Part shown: one piece after another, positions 6,859-12,907 of the stretch
Position numbering within the stretch: position 1 is the stretch's first letter
Layout: every line of letters begins with the position of its first letter
Source: Planctomycetota bacterium
Lineage (GTDB): Bacteria > Planctomycetota > Planctomycetia > Pirellulales > Pirellulaceae
Direction of reading: 5' to 3'
DNA: 17,432 bases
Assembly (NCBI GenBank): GCA_023430365.1
Contig: JAEZAS010000227.1
Coordinates: forward strand, 1-17,432
The notes under the pieces: model-generated
Seen by the model: the letters and a program-made list of their open reading frames with translations, nothing else
What the model was told of the DNA's origin: nothing
The model's database searches: none
Made by a program: the position numbers and the translations under genes

Positions 6859-7542
6859 TCACCCCGCCGCCAGCGCCGCTTTCGTCACCAGGTTGAACTC
6901 TTCCAATCGATCGACCCGGTCAAACTGTCCAGCCACTTCCATCGAGTGCGTCACCAAAGCCAGCGACACCCCTTCCTCGCGACACGTATCGCGGATCAGG
7001 TCGATGATCATCTGTTGATTGCGCGGATCGATATTCGCGGTCGGTTCGTCCGCAAGGAGCAGACTCGGCTTGTTCGCCAGCGCCCGGGCGACGGCAACGC
7101 GCTGCTGCTCGCCGACCGACATCGCTCGTGGCTTGTGATGCGACCGGTGCGCAAGGCCCACTCGCTCGAGCAGGTTTTTGGCCCGGCCGATGTCCTTCTT
7201 ACCGCGGGCGAACGTCATCCCCAGCAGCACGTTCTCGAGCGCCGAAAACCCTGGCAGCAGATTGAACGTTTGAAACACGTAGCCGATCTTGTCGGCCCGC
7301 ACCTTGTCGACGCCCGCCTCGGAGAGAGTCGCCAGGTTGATCCCGTCGAGGCGAATCTCTCCCGTGTCGGCCCGGCTGATGCCGGCGATGACGTGCAGCA
7401 ACGTCGTCTTGCCACAGCCGCTCCGGCCGACGATCACCGCTTGCTCCCCCGACTCCAGGCGATAGCTGGGCACATCAAGAATCGGCAACGACCCACCACC
7501 GGGAAGGGGATACGACTTGCGAATGTTTTTGAGTTCGAGCAT
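6859..7542 (-). CDS. ABC transporter ATP-binding protein, LolD/MacB type
   Basis: Cytoplasmic ATPase that powers the adjacent permease. The 227 residues carry Walker A GRSGCGKT (39-46), a Q-loop in VFQTFNLLPG, the signature MSVGEQQRVAVARAL (a variant of LSGGQ), Walker B LLLADEPT and an H-loop in LVTHS. This size and motif set is typical of the LolD/MacB/FtsE group. The ATG at 7542 has no Shine-Dalgarno sequence before it, only pyrimidine-rich bases. It is the first gene of the two-gene unit; the permease follows after a hairpin pair, which could set different mRNA levels for the two subunits, as intergenic REP elements are known to do in enterobacterial operons. Confidence 0.95.
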   Translation of the reverse strand: MLELKNIRKSYPLPGGGSLPILDVPSYRLESGEQAVIVGRSGCGKTTLLHVIAGISRADTGEIRLDGINLATLSEAGVDKVRADKIGYVFQTFNLLPGFSALENVLLGMTFARGKKDIGRAKNLLERVGLAHRSHHKPRAMSVGEQQRVAVARALANKPSLLLADEPTANIDPRNQQMIIDLIRDTCREEGVSLALVTHSMEVAGQFDRVDRLEEFNLVTKAALAAG

Positions 7543-7558
7543 GGCGGGAGGCGAGAGA

Positions 7559-7607
7559 GAGTTCAGAGGTTAGAGTTCAGAGCGGAGGGACAAGAGGCAA
7601 GGGAACG
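7559..7607 (+). repeat. Heptanucleotide array GRGNNNA, array 1 (seven units)
   Basis: Seven consecutive 7-base units: GAGTTCA, GAGGTTA, GAGTTCA, GAGCGGA, GGGACAA, GAGGCAA, GGGAACG. Positions 1-3 are always G-purine-G and position 7 is A in six of seven. It starts 17 bases before the ABC ATPase start codon (upstream side). Confidence 0.8.
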
Positions 7608-7650
7608 TTCGTTAGCTGCCGGCTGTCGTCAAGTTATAGGGACATGGGTC

Positions 7651-7678
7651 CCCTCCCTTTTCCCTTATCTCTTATCCC
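7651..7678 (-). repeat. Heptanucleotide array GRGNNNA, array 2 (four units)
   Basis: On the minus strand the units are GGGATAA, GAGATAA, GGGAAAA, GGGAGGG. The orientation is opposite to array 1. Confidence 0.7.
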
Positions 7679-7741
7679 TATCCAAGAGGGCTACGTATTT
7701 ACGGCTCGCCGGCGACATTGGTTCGGCCATCGGGAAAATCG

Positions 7742-7776
7742 TCATCCCACCTCTCTTACCTCTTTGATCTTGCCTC
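7742..7776 (-). repeat. Heptanucleotide array GRGNNNA, array 3 (five units)
   Basis: On the minus strand the units are GAGGCAA, GATCAAA, GAGGTAA, GAGAGGT, GGGATGA, more decayed than array 1. It ends 26 bases from the smpB stop codon. Confidence 0.6.
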
Positions 7777-7801
7777 TCGCCCACAGCGCTCAACCGCCGA
7801 C

Positions 7802-8302
7802 TCAGTGCCGCCGCATCGCCCGGGCGATGTCGCGCTTCGCGTCGCTCTTCTTGAGCGTCTCGCGTTTGTCGTGCAGTTTCTTACCGCGACACAGGCCGAG
7901 CAGCACCTTGGCGATGCCGCGCTCGTTGAAGTAAACCTTCAGCGGCACCAGCGTCAGCCCTTTCTCGTGGGCCTGGTTGGCGAACTTGCGCCGCTGCTCG
8001 CCGCGCAGGAGCAGCTTGCGGGGGCGCTTGGGTTCGTGATTCCAGATCGAAGCCTGCTTGTATTCGGCAATGTCGGCCCCTACGAGCCAGACCTCGTTGT
8101 CCTTCACGCGAGCGTACGACTCCTCGAGCGACAGCTTGCCGTCGCGGAGGCTTTTTACCTCGCTGCCGACGAGCTGAATGCCGCACTCGAGCATGTCGAG
8201 AATCTCGTAGTTGAAGCGGGCCTTGCGATTGTCGGCCACGAGCTTCCCCTCGGGCTCCTTCGCCTTCGCCGGCTTGCCGCTTTTCTTATCCTTCTTGGCC
8301 AT
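7802..8302 (-). CDS. smpB: SsrA-binding protein SmpB
   Basis: Binds tmRNA and brings it to stalled ribosomes for trans-translation. The product is 166 residues from the ATG at 8302 (MAKKDKK), typical for the family; a GTG six codons upstream is in frame but less likely, while AAGG sits 5 bases before this ATG. The family core is clear: ARFNYEILDMLECGIQLVGSEVKSLRDGK, then WLVGADIAEY, NHEPKRPRKLLL and a basic tail with KLHDKRETLKKSDAKRDIARAM. The N-terminus is extra Lys-rich. The gene stands alone between two gaps that both contain heptanucleotide arrays. No tmRNA gene is visible in this window. Confidence 0.97.
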   Translation of the reverse strand: MAKKDKKSGKPAKAKEPEGKLVADNRKARFNYEILDMLECGIQLVGSEVKSLRDGKLSLEESYARVKDNEVWLVGADIAEYKQASIWNHEPKRPRKLLLRGEQRRKFANQAHEKGLTLVPLKVYFNERGIAKVLLGLCRGKKLHDKRETLKKSDAKRDIARAMRRH

Positions 8303-8374
8303 GGTTGCCTTGCTTGCCACGTCCCGGTTGTTTCGAGCCTTCTATTGTGGCCGACCGGCGGCGGGGAGGTAAGT

Positions 8375-8409
8375 GGGACAAGGGACAAGGGACAAGGGAC
8401 AAGGGAAGG
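8375..8409 (+). repeat. Heptanucleotide array, GGGACAA x4 plus GGGAAGG (array 4)
   Basis: Four perfect units of GGGACAA (8375-8402) followed by GGGAAGG. This is the most regular array, and therefore probably the most recently expanded. Confidence 0.9.
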
Positions 8410-8456
8410 ATTCGCCGGACGAGCGGCTCGTCAAGTCCGTTTCGCCAGTCAACGCT

Positions 8457-8491
8457 CCGTCTCTTTTCCCTGATCCCTTTTCCCTTGTCCC
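8457..8491 (-). repeat. Heptanucleotide array GRGNNNA, array 5
   Basis: On the minus strand the units are GGGACAA, GGGAAAA, GGGATCA, GGGAAAA, then GAGACGG. It faces array 4 across about 47 bases, so the smpB-lipB gap carries an inverted pair of arrays like the gap on the other side of smpB. Confidence 0.8.
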
Positions 8492-8565
8492 TTCCGGCCT
8501 GGATTGCTAAAGTCCCGCCCGCTTATCTACCCCGGCCGATTGGCCGCCCTGAGAGTTTCGGATCG

Positions 8566-9357
8566 ATGCCTCAGCGAAAAGCTACGGCCAAGCCGCGCCC
8601 GTTTTCTGCCCACTTCCACCTGCTGGGATGCGTGGACTACGAGGATTGCCTGCACGTGCAGCGGCGACTTGCCTACGACGCCCTCACCCGCGCCGACGGC
8701 CGGGTCGTGGTCCTGCTCTGCGAGCACCAGCCGCTCATCACAATCGGCCGGAGTGGTTCGCGCGGCCAGGTCCGTTTCACCGGAGCCGAGCTCTCCGAAT
8801 GGCAATTGGCCGTCCGGTACGTCAGCCGAGGAGGCGGCCCCCTGCTGCATTCGCCCGGCCAACTGGCGATTTACCCGATCCTGTCGCTCGACTGGCGCGG
8901 CTGGACCGTGGGGCACTACGTCCGCAAGCTGCAGGAAGCCCTGGGCGGGACGCTGACCGAACTGGGCGTGACGGCCAAGGAACTCCCCGGCCGATGCGGC
9001 TGGTGGGGCCAGACCGGCATGCTGGCAACCGTCGGAGCGGCCGTGAAACAGGGTATTACCTCGCACGGCGCCTATATCAACGTGGCCCCCGAAAATCGTG
9101 GCTTCGGGCGGGTGGAAGTCGTTCCCCCAGCCGTAGTTAGCCAGGAATCGGCCGCGGCCAACACCGGTTTTGCCCTGAAACCGACCCTCTCGTCTCTCCT
9201 GTCCGAGCGGGCCGCAGCGGGTAGAATGAGCAATGTCCGCTCCACTGTCATCGCTCAGCTGGCCAAGAGCCTCGGCTGCGACGACTATCATCTGCACACC
9301 GGCCATCCGCTGCTGACTGAAATTCCGGGAACCGCCTCGCGTGAATCCGCCGCTTGA
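8566..9357 (+). CDS. lipB: LipB-family octanoyltransferase homologue lacking catalytic Lys and Cys
   Basis: Member of the biotin/lipoate A/B ligase fold; LipB normally moves octanoyl from acyl carrier protein to lipoyl domains. The 263-residue product has the LipB landmarks CEHQPLITIGRSG (52-64), RGGGPLLHSPGQL (88-100; canonical RGGxxTYHGPGQ) and SHGAYINV (166-173). By-eye alignment with E. coli LipB places Met152 at the catalytic Lys135 (GVYVGEKKICSLG against GWWGQTGMLATVG, same length) and Val187 at the catalytic Cys169 (FLRINPCG against FGRVEVVP). A canonical octanoyl transfer is therefore doubtful. The C-terminal third (about 205-250) keeps a LipB-like end. The frame is open upstream to 8305 across a heptanucleotide array, but the ATG at 8566 is the natural start. 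It overlaps lipA by 17 bases. A planctomycete-specific LipB subfamily or a non-catalytic lipoate-binding protein are both possible. Confidence 0.85.
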   Translation: MPQRKATAKPRPFSAHFHLLGCVDYEDCLHVQRRLAYDALTRADGRVVVLLCEHQPLITIGRSGSRGQVRFTGAELSEWQLAVRYVSRGGGPLLHSPGQLAIYPILSLDWRGWTVGHYVRKLQEALGGTLTELGVTAKELPGRCGWWGQTGMLATVGAAVKQGITSHGAYINVAPENRGFGRVEVVPPAVVSQESAAANTGFALKPTLSSLLSERAAAGRMSNVRSTVIAQLAKSLGCDDYHLHTGHPLLTEIPGTASRESAA

Positions 9358-10348
9358 GTTGCCGATCGTCTCCGCCACCGGCTCAAAAATGCAATGCAGC
9401 AGCCAGGAAGGCTCCAGCTGCGGTTCGCACGGCGGCGGTAGCGAAGTCCAACTCGTCTCGATCGGCGGGCACGAGACCGAGAATCGTCGCCTGCCTCGCT
9501 GGCTGAAGCGCGAAGTGCCCAAGGGCAATTTCGGCAATTTCACGGCCGGGCTGCTCGAGGAGCTGAATCTCGAAACGGTCTGCGACAACGCGAAGTGCCC
9601 CAACCGGATGGAGTGCTACTCGCAGAAGACCGCTACGTTCATGGTCCTGGGAGCCGTCTGCACCCGGCCTTGCGGTTTCTGCGCCGTCGCCCGCGGTCGG
9701 CCGCCAGCCTTGCCCGCCGAAGATGAGCCCGCTCGCCTGGCCGAAGCGGCACATCGACTTGGCTTGAAACATGTCGTCATCACGTCGGTGACGCGCGACG
9801 ACCTGCCCGACGGCGGCGCCGAGCATTTCCGCCGCTGCGTTCTCGCCGTGCGGGAGCGGACCGGAGCCTCGGTTGAAGTCCTCACGCCCGATTTTGTGAA
9901 CAACCAGGCGGCGCTCGACGTCGTCATTTCGGCGGCGCCCGAGGTGTTCAACCACAACACCGAAACGGTGCCGCGTCTCTATCGCAAGGTCCGCGGCCCC
10001 AAGTCGGACTATCGCTGGACCCTCGCCCTGCTCCGCCGGATCAAGGAGCTGAATCCCGCGATCAAGACCAAGAGCGGCCTGATGCTCGGCCTGGGCGAGA
10101 CGCAAGAAGAGGTGCTCGACACGCTCGGCGATCTGCTCGACGCCGGCTGCGACCTCCTCACGCTCGGCCAATACCTGATGCCAAGCTCGACGATGGCTGA
10201 CCACTATCTGCCCGTCGTGCGCTACATCCCGCCGGAGGAATTCGCCTTTCTCGGCAAGACAGCCAAGAGCATGGGCTTCAAACAGGTCGCCAGCGGTCCC
10301 TTTGTCCGCAGCAGCTACCACGCCCGCGAAATGGCCGAGATGTTCTAA
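9341..10348 (+). CDS. lipA: Lipoyl synthase (radical SAM)
   Basis: Inserts two sulfurs into protein-bound octanoyl groups to make lipoyl. It has the auxiliary cluster motif C-x4-C-x5-C (Cys81, 86, 92), the radical SAM motif CTRPCGFC (Cys107, 111, 114) and the C-terminal RSSY (323-326) whose serine binds the auxiliary cluster. All residues needed for activity appear present. The GTG at 9341 gives 335 residues; an ATG at 9389 is also in frame. From the GTG start the first 50 residues are an extension with two extra Cys and a Gly/Ser-rich stretch, and homology starts around RLPRWLKREVP. The GTG start lies inside the end of lipB, so translation is likely coupled. A short GGGC-GTAA-GCCC hairpin lies 2 bases after the stop codon, then a paired hairpin unit. 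Confidence 0.96.
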   Translation: MNPPLELPIVSATGSKMQCSSQEGSSCGSHGGGSEVQLVSIGGHETENRRLPRWLKREVPKGNFGNFTAGLLEELNLETVCDNAKCPNRMECYSQKTATFMVLGAVCTRPCGFCAVARGRPPALPAEDEPARLAEAAHRLGLKHVVITSVTRDDLPDGGAEHFRRCVLAVRERTGASVEVLTPDFVNNQAALDVVISAAPEVFNHNTETVPRLYRKVRGPKSDYRWTLALLRRIKELNPAIKTKSGLMLGLGETQEEVLDTLGDLLDAGCDLLTLGQYLMPSSTMADHYLPVVRYIPPEEFAFLGKTAKSMGFKQVASGPFVRSSYHAREMAEMF

Positions 10349-10350
10349 AC

Positions 10351-10362
10351 GGGCGTAAGCCC
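10351..10362. repeat. Small GGGC/GCCC hairpin after lipA
   Basis: GGGC (10351-10354), loop GTAA, GCCC (10359-10362), directly after the lipA stop. There is no T-run, so it is not an intrinsic terminator as it stands. Confidence 0.4.
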
Positions 10363-10372
10363 CGCCACTTCA

Positions 10373-10534
10373 TAGCCGGAAGTTAACAACTTCCGGAGAA
10401 ATGCGAATGGGGCGAGCCACTCCACAGGACGTTACCCGTCCCAAGCTGAACTTCCAATTCTGCCGTCCCCGTCCCGCCGTCCTCGCAATCGCCCGAACCT
10501 CTCGTCCTTCTCCGGCGGTTGTTAACCGCCGGCT
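10373..10534. repeat. Paired TAGCCGG hairpin unit 4 (between lipA and the lipoyl-like gene)
   Basis: The left hairpin has CCGGAAGTT (10376-10384), loop AAC, AACTTCCGG (10388-10396), then AGAA. The right, reversed hairpin has CCGGCGGTT (10512-10520), loop GTT, AACCGCCGG (10524-10532). Both are perfect 9-base-pair stems with different sequence. The core is longer than in units 2 and 3 and includes GCGAATGGGGCGAGCC, related to the reverse complement of the unit 3 core. Confidence 0.85.
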
Positions 10535-10624
10535 GTGGAAGCCCCTGCGAACTTCTCTCGCTCCGCTGGCTCCGATTTGGTACATCTCGCGGCCCAACGC
10601 CTCGTCTCCTGGAGCCGCAGAACG

Positions 10625-10876
10625 ATGTCCGCCGCCCGACGCCAACTTGCGCTTCCCGATCTCGATCTTCCCGGCGTGACGCTCACCGCCACCTCCTGGC
10701 TCGCCGACGTCGGTTCGCGGGTCGTCGAAGGTGACCGCCTCGTCGAAATCTCCGCGGGGGATGTGACCGTCGATCTCAGCGCTCCAGCCAGCGGCGTCCT
10801 CGCCCGGCGGTGCGTCGGCATCGACCAGCCGCTGAAAACCGGCCAGGTGCTGGCCTGGATTGAAGTCGGCGAATAG
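10625..10876 (+). CDS. Stand-alone lipoyl-like domain protein without the lipoyl lysine
   Basis: An 83-residue protein that is almost exactly one biotinyl/lipoyl domain. The first half PGVTLTATSWLADVGSRVVEGDRLVEI matches the usual G-x-I-x-x-W-x-V-x-x-G-D-x-V-x-x-G-D-x-L-x-E-I pattern, and SAPASGVLA to GQVLAWIEV matches the second half. Where lipoyl domains carry E-T-D-K-A, this protein has S-A-G-D-V: Asp46 replaces the modified Lys. The only Lys in the protein is Lys71, in a different turn (PLKTGQ). It should therefore not be lipoylated at the usual site. The ATG at 10625 has GGAG 10 bases upstream. It follows lipB-lipA on the same strand across a hairpin unit (276-base gap), so it may be co-transcribed. 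It could bind LipA or LipB as a decoy or regulator, or be a clade-specific carrier that works differently; both are inference. Confidence 0.75.
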   Translation: MSAARRQLALPDLDLPGVTLTATSWLADVGSRVVEGDRLVEISAGDVTVDLSAPASGVLARRCVGIDQPLKTGQVLAWIEVGE

Positions 10877-10896
10877 CTCCGCCGCTCGCTATTTTT
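10872..10896 (+). terminator. Weak terminator-like hairpin with T-run
   Basis: AATAGC (10872-10877, including the stop codon) pairs with GCTATT (10888-10893), followed by Ts to 10896. The stem is only 6 base pairs and the loop is 10 bases, so efficiency is uncertain. It lies between convergent genes. Confidence 0.35.
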
Positions 10897-10909
10897 CTGG
10901 GGGCTGCGT

Positions 10910-12490
10910 TTAGTGGTTGAACGCAAACTCCGCCGAGTTCAGCAGCGCCCACAGCACGTCGCCCAGTTGCTTGCCGCGATCGCTCGGTGAGCCATTCTCC
11001 AGCGTCGCCAGACACGCCTTTCGTTCTTCCTCAGTCGGTGGGCGCGACAACGTCGCCAGAAAGAGCGTCTCGACGCGCAGCTCGTCCGTCAGAAACGGCG
11101 CATCGACGCCCCCCAGCAGCGGACTTCGCTCGGGATGGGTCGCTTCGGCAATGTCGGTACCATTGAGCAGCGTCAGCGCCTGCAGCACGCCCGCCTGATA
11201 CTCGAGCGGCGAGTTGCCGGTCGCTTCGAGCCGCGCCACGAACGCCTGCCGCTGCGGGTCGAGGATCGGGCTCCCCATCTGCTGCGCCGGCGTGCGATTC
11301 AAAATGCGATTCAACGAATCGTAGAGCTGATCGGCTGACAGCGCCTTGAGCGGCATCCGCGCGAGCAACTCGGCCGGCGGCGCAGGCTCCGTGGTCCACT
11401 CGCTCGTCCGCTGATAGGCCTTAGTGCGCGTGAGTGTGCGATAGAGTTCTCGCAGATTGAAGCCGCTGTCGACGAAGTACTGCGCTAGCTCGTCGAACAA
11501 CTCCGGATGGCTCGGCGGATTGTGCGGCCCCAGATCATCGACCGGTTCCACTAGCCCCCGACCAAAGAGTTGTCCCCATACTCGATTCGCGGCCGCCTTG
11601 GCCAGGTACGGATTGTCGCGCGAGGCCATCCAGATGGCGAGCTGCATCCGCCGGGTGCCGAGTTCATCCTCGCGCGGCGCCGCGCCACCGGGATACAGCG
11701 GCAAGACAACCGTCTCCGTGTTCGGCAGCTTCACCTCGCCAGAGGTCTTGTCCGCGATGCGCAGCATGCTCATGCCGCGGCGACTCTCCTCGCGCTCCAA
11801 CTGAGCAAAGAAGGCGGCATAGCCCCAGAAATCGCTTTGCTTCCAGCGATCGAACGGATGGTCGTGGCATTCGGCGCATTCGATCTGCAAACCGAGAAAG
11901 ATTCGCGCGGTGCTGCCGGCCAGTTTCTCCGGCGCCAGGTCGAGCGCGGTGTAGTACAGTGCGGGGCCCGTCTGGTCCCCTTCGGTGGCGACGAGCAATT
12001 CGCTCACCATGTTGTCGTAGCGCAGGTTCTCGACGAATTGCCGCCGCAACCAGTTTTGCACGCCAACCACGTTGTTGATCTGCTCCAGGTTCATCCCTCC
12101 GGGCAACATGACCCGTCGCCAGGTGTTGGCCAGGTGCGTGGCGTGGGCGGGCGATTGGAGCAGCCGATCGATGAGCTTCTCGCGTTTGTCCTCGGCGGTG
12201 TCGGCCAGAAACGCTCGCACCTCGGCGACGCGCGGCGTCACGCCGGTCAGATCGAGATAGACCCGCCGCAGGAACTCGGCATCCGAAGCCCGCGGCGCCG
12301 GCTCGATGCCCGCGTCGGCCAGCCGCTGCTCGATGCGCTCGTCGATGCGACGAACGATGGCTTCTCGCGCGCCGGCGGTCGCTTCGTCATCGGCCCAGGC
12401 GGCTCCTGTCGTCAGGGCAGCCCAAAGCAGCAAGACGAAGGCTCCCACCCGTCGTAGCGACGTCCCGGCTCCTCGAATGTCGAGTCTCAT
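10910..12490 (-). CDS. Secreted DUF1549/DUF1553 protein (planctomycete PSCyt2/PSD1 type)
   Basis: A 526-residue exported protein of a family greatly expanded in Planctomycetes; its biochemical role is not established, though related proteins often sit beside DUF1501 or sulfatase genes. An N-terminal signal peptide (hydrophobic core about 16-31, likely cut after AWA at 33) is followed by the DUF1549 domain (about 45-250) with DAEFLRRVYLDLTGVTP and the motif IECAECHDHPFDRW. The Cys205-x-x-Cys208-His209 could bind haem or metal. DUF1553 follows (about 265-500) with the typical NPYLAKAAANRVWGQLFGRGLVEPVDDLGP and NPPSHPELFDELA segments. It is shorter than many relatives, which carry extra cytochrome or Ig-like domains. 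The usual DUF1501 partner is not adjacent here. It is divergent from the desaturase gene. Confidence 0.93.
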   Translation of the reverse strand: MRLDIRGAGTSLRRVGAFVLLLWAALTTGAAWADDEATAGAREAIVRRIDERIEQRLADAGIEPAPRASDAEFLRRVYLDLTGVTPRVAEVRAFLADTAEDKREKLIDRLLQSPAHATHLANTWRRVMLPGGMNLEQINNVVGVQNWLRRQFVENLRYDNMVSELLVATEGDQTGPALYYTALDLAPEKLAGSTARIFLGLQIECAECHDHPFDRWKQSDFWGYAAFFAQLEREESRRGMSMLRIADKTSGEVKLPNTETVVLPLYPGGAAPREDELGTRRMQLAIWMASRDNPYLAKAAANRVWGQLFGRGLVEPVDDLGPHNPPSHPELFDELAQYFVDSGFNLRELYRTLTRTKAYQRTSEWTTEPAPPAELLARMPLKALSADQLYDSLNRILNRTPAQQMGSPILDPQRQAFVARLEATGNSPLEYQAGVLQALTLLNGTDIAEATHPERSPLLGGVDAPFLTDELRVETLFLATLSRPPTEEERKACLATLENGSPSDRGKQLGDVLWALLNSAEFAFNH

Positions 12491-12714
12491 AAGCTGCTCC
12501 CACGTCCGTCGGCCCCGCAGTTCACGCCCTGAACACCCCTCATCGGAATGGGCGCAAGGCCTCCCGTCAACCTTTTCGGCACGCTCGCTGCATGAATGGG
12601 CTCCGTCGTTAAGGGGAGGTGGCTGCCCCTTGGAGAGCTTTTTTCCAAGTCCGCTCAGCCCCCTCTTCCCGCCGTTTCACGCTCCAAAACCTGAACTGGA
12701 AAACAGTTAACCCC

Positions 12715-12730
12715 TTGCGGTGCACCGCAA
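12715..12730. promoter_or_regulatory. Perfect 16-base palindrome, possible operator
   Basis: TTGCGGTG followed by its exact reverse complement CACCGCAA, with no spacer. A dyad of this size upstream of a desaturase gene is what a dimeric regulator site looks like. It differs from the repeat families elsewhere in the window because it has no loop and no second copy that I can find. Confidence 0.45.
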
Positions 12731-12777
12731 CCAATTCCCCTTACACAACTATTACCAAGTAGGTACGCGGCTGGAAC

Positions 12778-12804
12778 TTACGTCCGTTCGATGCCCTTTA
12801 CAAT
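12778..12804 (+). promoter_or_regulatory. Possible desaturase promoter
   Basis: TTACGT (12778-12783), 15-base spacer, TACAAT (12799-12804), about 100 bases before the ATG. The spacer is short and the match is moderate. Confidence 0.2.
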
Positions 12805-12907
12805 TGCCTGCGATTGAACTCGGCCGAGAGTTAGCGCCGGCCCCCCGCAGACAGGATGTTCGCCGGACCACCGACTCGGCCGCCCACTATCACGAAGGCA
12901 ACAGGCA

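Larger units (their letters stand above)
12491..12907. other. 417-base divergent gap between the DUF1549 gene and the desaturase gene
   Basis: I see no gene here. It holds a perfect 16-base palindrome (12715-12730), a small AACTG/CAGTT inverted pair (12694-12708) and a possible promoter with TACAAT (12799-12804). The region is less GC-rich than its neighbours around 12690-12810, which fits a regulatory region. Confidence 0.55.

Noticed and set aside
5115..6896. Long open frame of 593 codons antisense to the ABC permease
   Set aside because: Arg/His/Gln-rich product with no domain; it runs through the repeat units at both ends. It is a shadow of the permease gene.
8375..8409. GGGACAA repeats as a CRISPR array
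   Set aside because: The period is 7 bases with no spacers; these are simple tandem repeats.
8305..8565. N-terminal extension of lipB by 87 codons
   Set aside because: It would translate the GGGACAA array and overlap the smpB start region; the LipB family starts near the ATG at 8566.
11570..12457. Open frame of 295 codons antisense to the DUF1549/DUF1553 gene
   Set aside because: The opposite strand encodes a clear family protein with signal peptide; this one has no recognisable feature.
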